NCBI GenBank assembly: GCA_003248865.1
Contig: QFPK01000045.1
Coordinates: 1 to 8,609, forward strand
Length of the DNA: 8,609 nucleotides
Direction of reading: 5' to 3'
Source of the DNA: Sphingomonas sp.
Lineage (GTDB): Bacteria; Pseudomonadota; Alphaproteobacteria; Sphingomonadales; Sphingomonadaceae
Shown here: one piece after another, positions 7,635 through 8,609 of the stretch
Numbering within the stretch: the stretch's first letter is position 1
Layout of the letters: every line of letters begins with the position of its first letter
The notes under the pieces: generated by a model
Database searches by the model: none
What the model was told of the DNA's origin: nothing
The model's input: only the letters and a program-made list of their open reading frames with translations
Position numbers and translations under genes: made by a program

Positions 7635-7670
7635 CAGCGCCGTCCTCGAGTGAGAGGGCGGCGCTGGTTT
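7635..7670 (+). terminator. Hairpin terminator or attenuator after the DUF932 gene
   Basis: CAGCGCCG (7635-7642) pairs perfectly with CGGCGCTG (7659-7666). The stem continues with a T-G wobble and CCTC (7644-7647) against GAGG (7654-7657), giving a 13-bp stem with a 6-nt loop. Only three T residues follow (7668-7670), so intrinsic termination would be inefficient. It may instead attenuate, or shield the 3' end of the DUF932 message while allowing some read-through into parB. Confidence 0.6.
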
Positions 7671-7673
7671 CAT

Positions 7674-7720
7674 GACGGGTTTGAGGTTGGGAGGAGGTCT
7701 CCCGGCCGCCCGTCGTGGAG
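7674..7720 (+). ncRNA. Structured leader, copy 2 (two-tier hairpin plus RBS) of parB
   Basis: The outer stem GACGGG (7674-7679) pairs with CCCGTC (7709-7714), identical to copy 1. The inner stem GGTTGGGAG (7685-7693) pairs with CTCCCGGCC (7699-7707), with two G-U pairs and loop GAGGT. Relative to copy 1, pairs change C-G to U-G or G-U to G-C without breaking the stem. GGAG (7717-7720) follows the outer stem at the same distance, 8 nt before the preferred parB ATG. Confidence 0.6.
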
Positions 7721-7728
7721 TGATGACC

Positions 7729-8609
7729 ATGGCCAATGCCAATACGAAAATCAGCCTTGCGGCTTCCCGCGACATTCCGTTCAACCTGCTGCAACGGAGC
7801 CAGTCGAACGTCCGCCGGGTGAAAGCCGGCGTGTCGATAGAGGAGCTTGCGGGCGATATTGCGCGCCGGGGCCTTCTGCAGGGCCTGAGCGTCCGCGCCG
7901 TTATCGATGACGACGGCAACCCGACCGACCGGTTCGAGATTCCGGCTGGCGGCCGTCGCTACCGGGCGCTTGAATTGCTGGTGAAGCAGAAACGTCTTGC
8001 GAAAACCGCACCCGTGCCCTGCATCGTGCGGGAAGGCGGCATTGCCGAGGAAGACTCGCTGGCCGAGAATGTGCAGCGCGCTCCTTTGCATCCGCTCGAC
8101 CAGTTCCGGGCCTTCCATGCCTTGCGTGAAAAGGGCCAGTCAGAAGAGGAGATCGCGGCGGCCTTCTTCGTGCCCGTGGCGGTCGTGAAGCAGCGGCTGA
8201 AGCTGGCATCGGTGTCTCCGCGCTTGCTCGACATCTATGCCGAAGACGGCATCGCGCTCGACCAGTTGATGGCGTTCACCGTCTCCTGTGACCATGAACG
8301 GCAGGAACAGGTGTTCGAGCGAATGAGCCAGGGCTACGACAAGCAGCCCTATGCCATTCGCCGCATGCTGACCGAGAATGCCGTCAGGGCGTCGGACCGG
8401 CGAGCGAAGTTCATCGGCATCGACGCCTATGTGGAAGCCGGCGGCACCGTCATGCGCGACCTGTTCCAGGGCGACGAAGGTGGCTGGTTGCAGGATGTGC
8501 AGCTGGTCGACCTTGTCCGTCGTCAGAACATTTGGCGCATCTCGCGGCGTAAATTAGCGGAGTGCGGGCCTCGTCTGGGGGTTGATGTTAGGCGGCAAGC
8601 TTGCGGTGC
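7729..8609 (+). CDS. parB: ParB/RepB/Spo0J-family partition-type protein, 3' end replaced by mobile element
   Basis: ParB-like DNA-binding, CTPase-fold protein of the type found beside DUF932 genes on alphaproteobacterial plasmids and integrative elements. ATG 7729 is preferred (GGAG 8 nt upstream); an in-frame ATG at 7723 is too close to the RBS. The N-terminal ParB domain shows QSNVRRVKAG (residues 25-34), IEELAGDIARRGLLQGLSV (37-55), the nucleotide-binding AGGRRYRALELL (73-84, with GGRR where chromosomal ParB has GERR), and AENVQRAPLHPLDQFRAF (112-129). A helix-turn-helix follows at about 138-165 (SEEEIAAAFFVPVAVVKQRL). No parA is seen in the window. Native sequence ends at about residue 262 (LQDVQLVDL); the remaining residues come from the inverted repeat and the frame is still open at the window edge. 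The core domains are retained and may still bind DNA, but the C-terminal region is lost. Whether the product works is uncertain. Confidence 0.9.
   Translation, partial: MANANTKISLAASRDIPFNLLQRSQSNVRRVKAGVSIEELAGDIARRGLLQGLSVRAVIDDDGNPTDRFEIPAGGRRYRALELLVKQKRLAKTAPVPCIVREGGIAEEDSLAENVQRAPLHPLDQFRAFHALREKGQSEEEIAAAFFVPVAVVKQRLKLASVSPRLLDIYAEDGIALDQLMAFTVSCDHERQEQVFERMSQGYDKQPYAIRRMLTENAVRASDRRAKFIGIDAYVEAGGTVMRDLFQGDEGGWLQDVQLVDLVRRQNIWRISRRKLAECGPRLGVDVRRQACG
8514..8609. repeat. Right copy of the 96-bp terminal inverted repeat, fused into parB
   Basis: Exact reverse complement of 3-98. Its inner edge is at T8514, the third base of ParB codon 262. Beyond it the ParB frame stays open to the window end, but the encoded residues (Arg-Arg-Gln-Asn-Ile-Trp and on) no longer look like ParB. 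The bases just inside the two copies differ (CT on the parB side, GC on the res side read outwards), so the shared sequence truly stops here and marks the end of the element. Both gene-bearing flanks meet the same end of the element, so the two copies face opposite ways. Confidence 0.85.

Noticed and set aside
6919..8118. 399-codon minus-strand open frame
   Set aside because: Antisense across two well-supported genes (DUF932, parB) and their intergenic structures; no family resemblance.

Overview
The window looks like a piece of a GC-rich alphaproteobacterial accessory element. A sphingomonad-type host is my guess, from base composition and protein style only. It has two oppositely oriented gene blocks and is bounded at both ends by a perfect 96-bp inverted repeat.

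Minus-strand block (6291 down to 60): a tightly packed four-gene defence-type operon, read right to left. It encodes a 1047-aa Swi2/Snf2-like SF2 helicase with a degenerate phospholipase-D-like N-terminus, a DUF4391-family protein, a type III restriction-modification Mod methyltransferase (beta-class m6A enzyme, DPPY before FxGxG), and the first 112 codons of a type III Res endonuclease/translocase. Genes 1/2 overlap by 8 nt (ATGAGTGA) and genes 3/4 by 4 nt (GTGA), which indicates translational coupling. Res is cut off just past its Walker A motif where the left repeat starts. As it stands, the locus can methylate but should not restrict.

Plus-strand block (6418 to the right end): a DUF932 protein and a ParB/RepB-type protein, typical of the conserved maintenance module of alphaproteobacterial plasmids and integrative elements. 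ParB is also cut off by the repeat, at about residue 262. The two genes carry near-identical leaders that fold into the same two-tier hairpin just before the ribosome binding site. Differences between the copies keep the base pairs, which suggests a shared regulatory RNA element. A 13-bp hairpin follows the DUF932 stop codon.

The same repeat, in opposite orientation, interrupts a gene at each end. The simplest reading is that a multi-copy mobile element inserted into both res and parB, and that the window is the segment between two copies (probably an assembly contig ending inside the repeat). The central third of the Mod gene is clearly AT-richer than the rest of the window and coincides with the expected target-recognition region, consistent with specificity swapping. 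There is no gene-free stretch over 300 bp; the largest gap is the 126-bp divergent intergenic region at 6292-6417. I saw no tRNA, rRNA, CRISPR array or replication origin.
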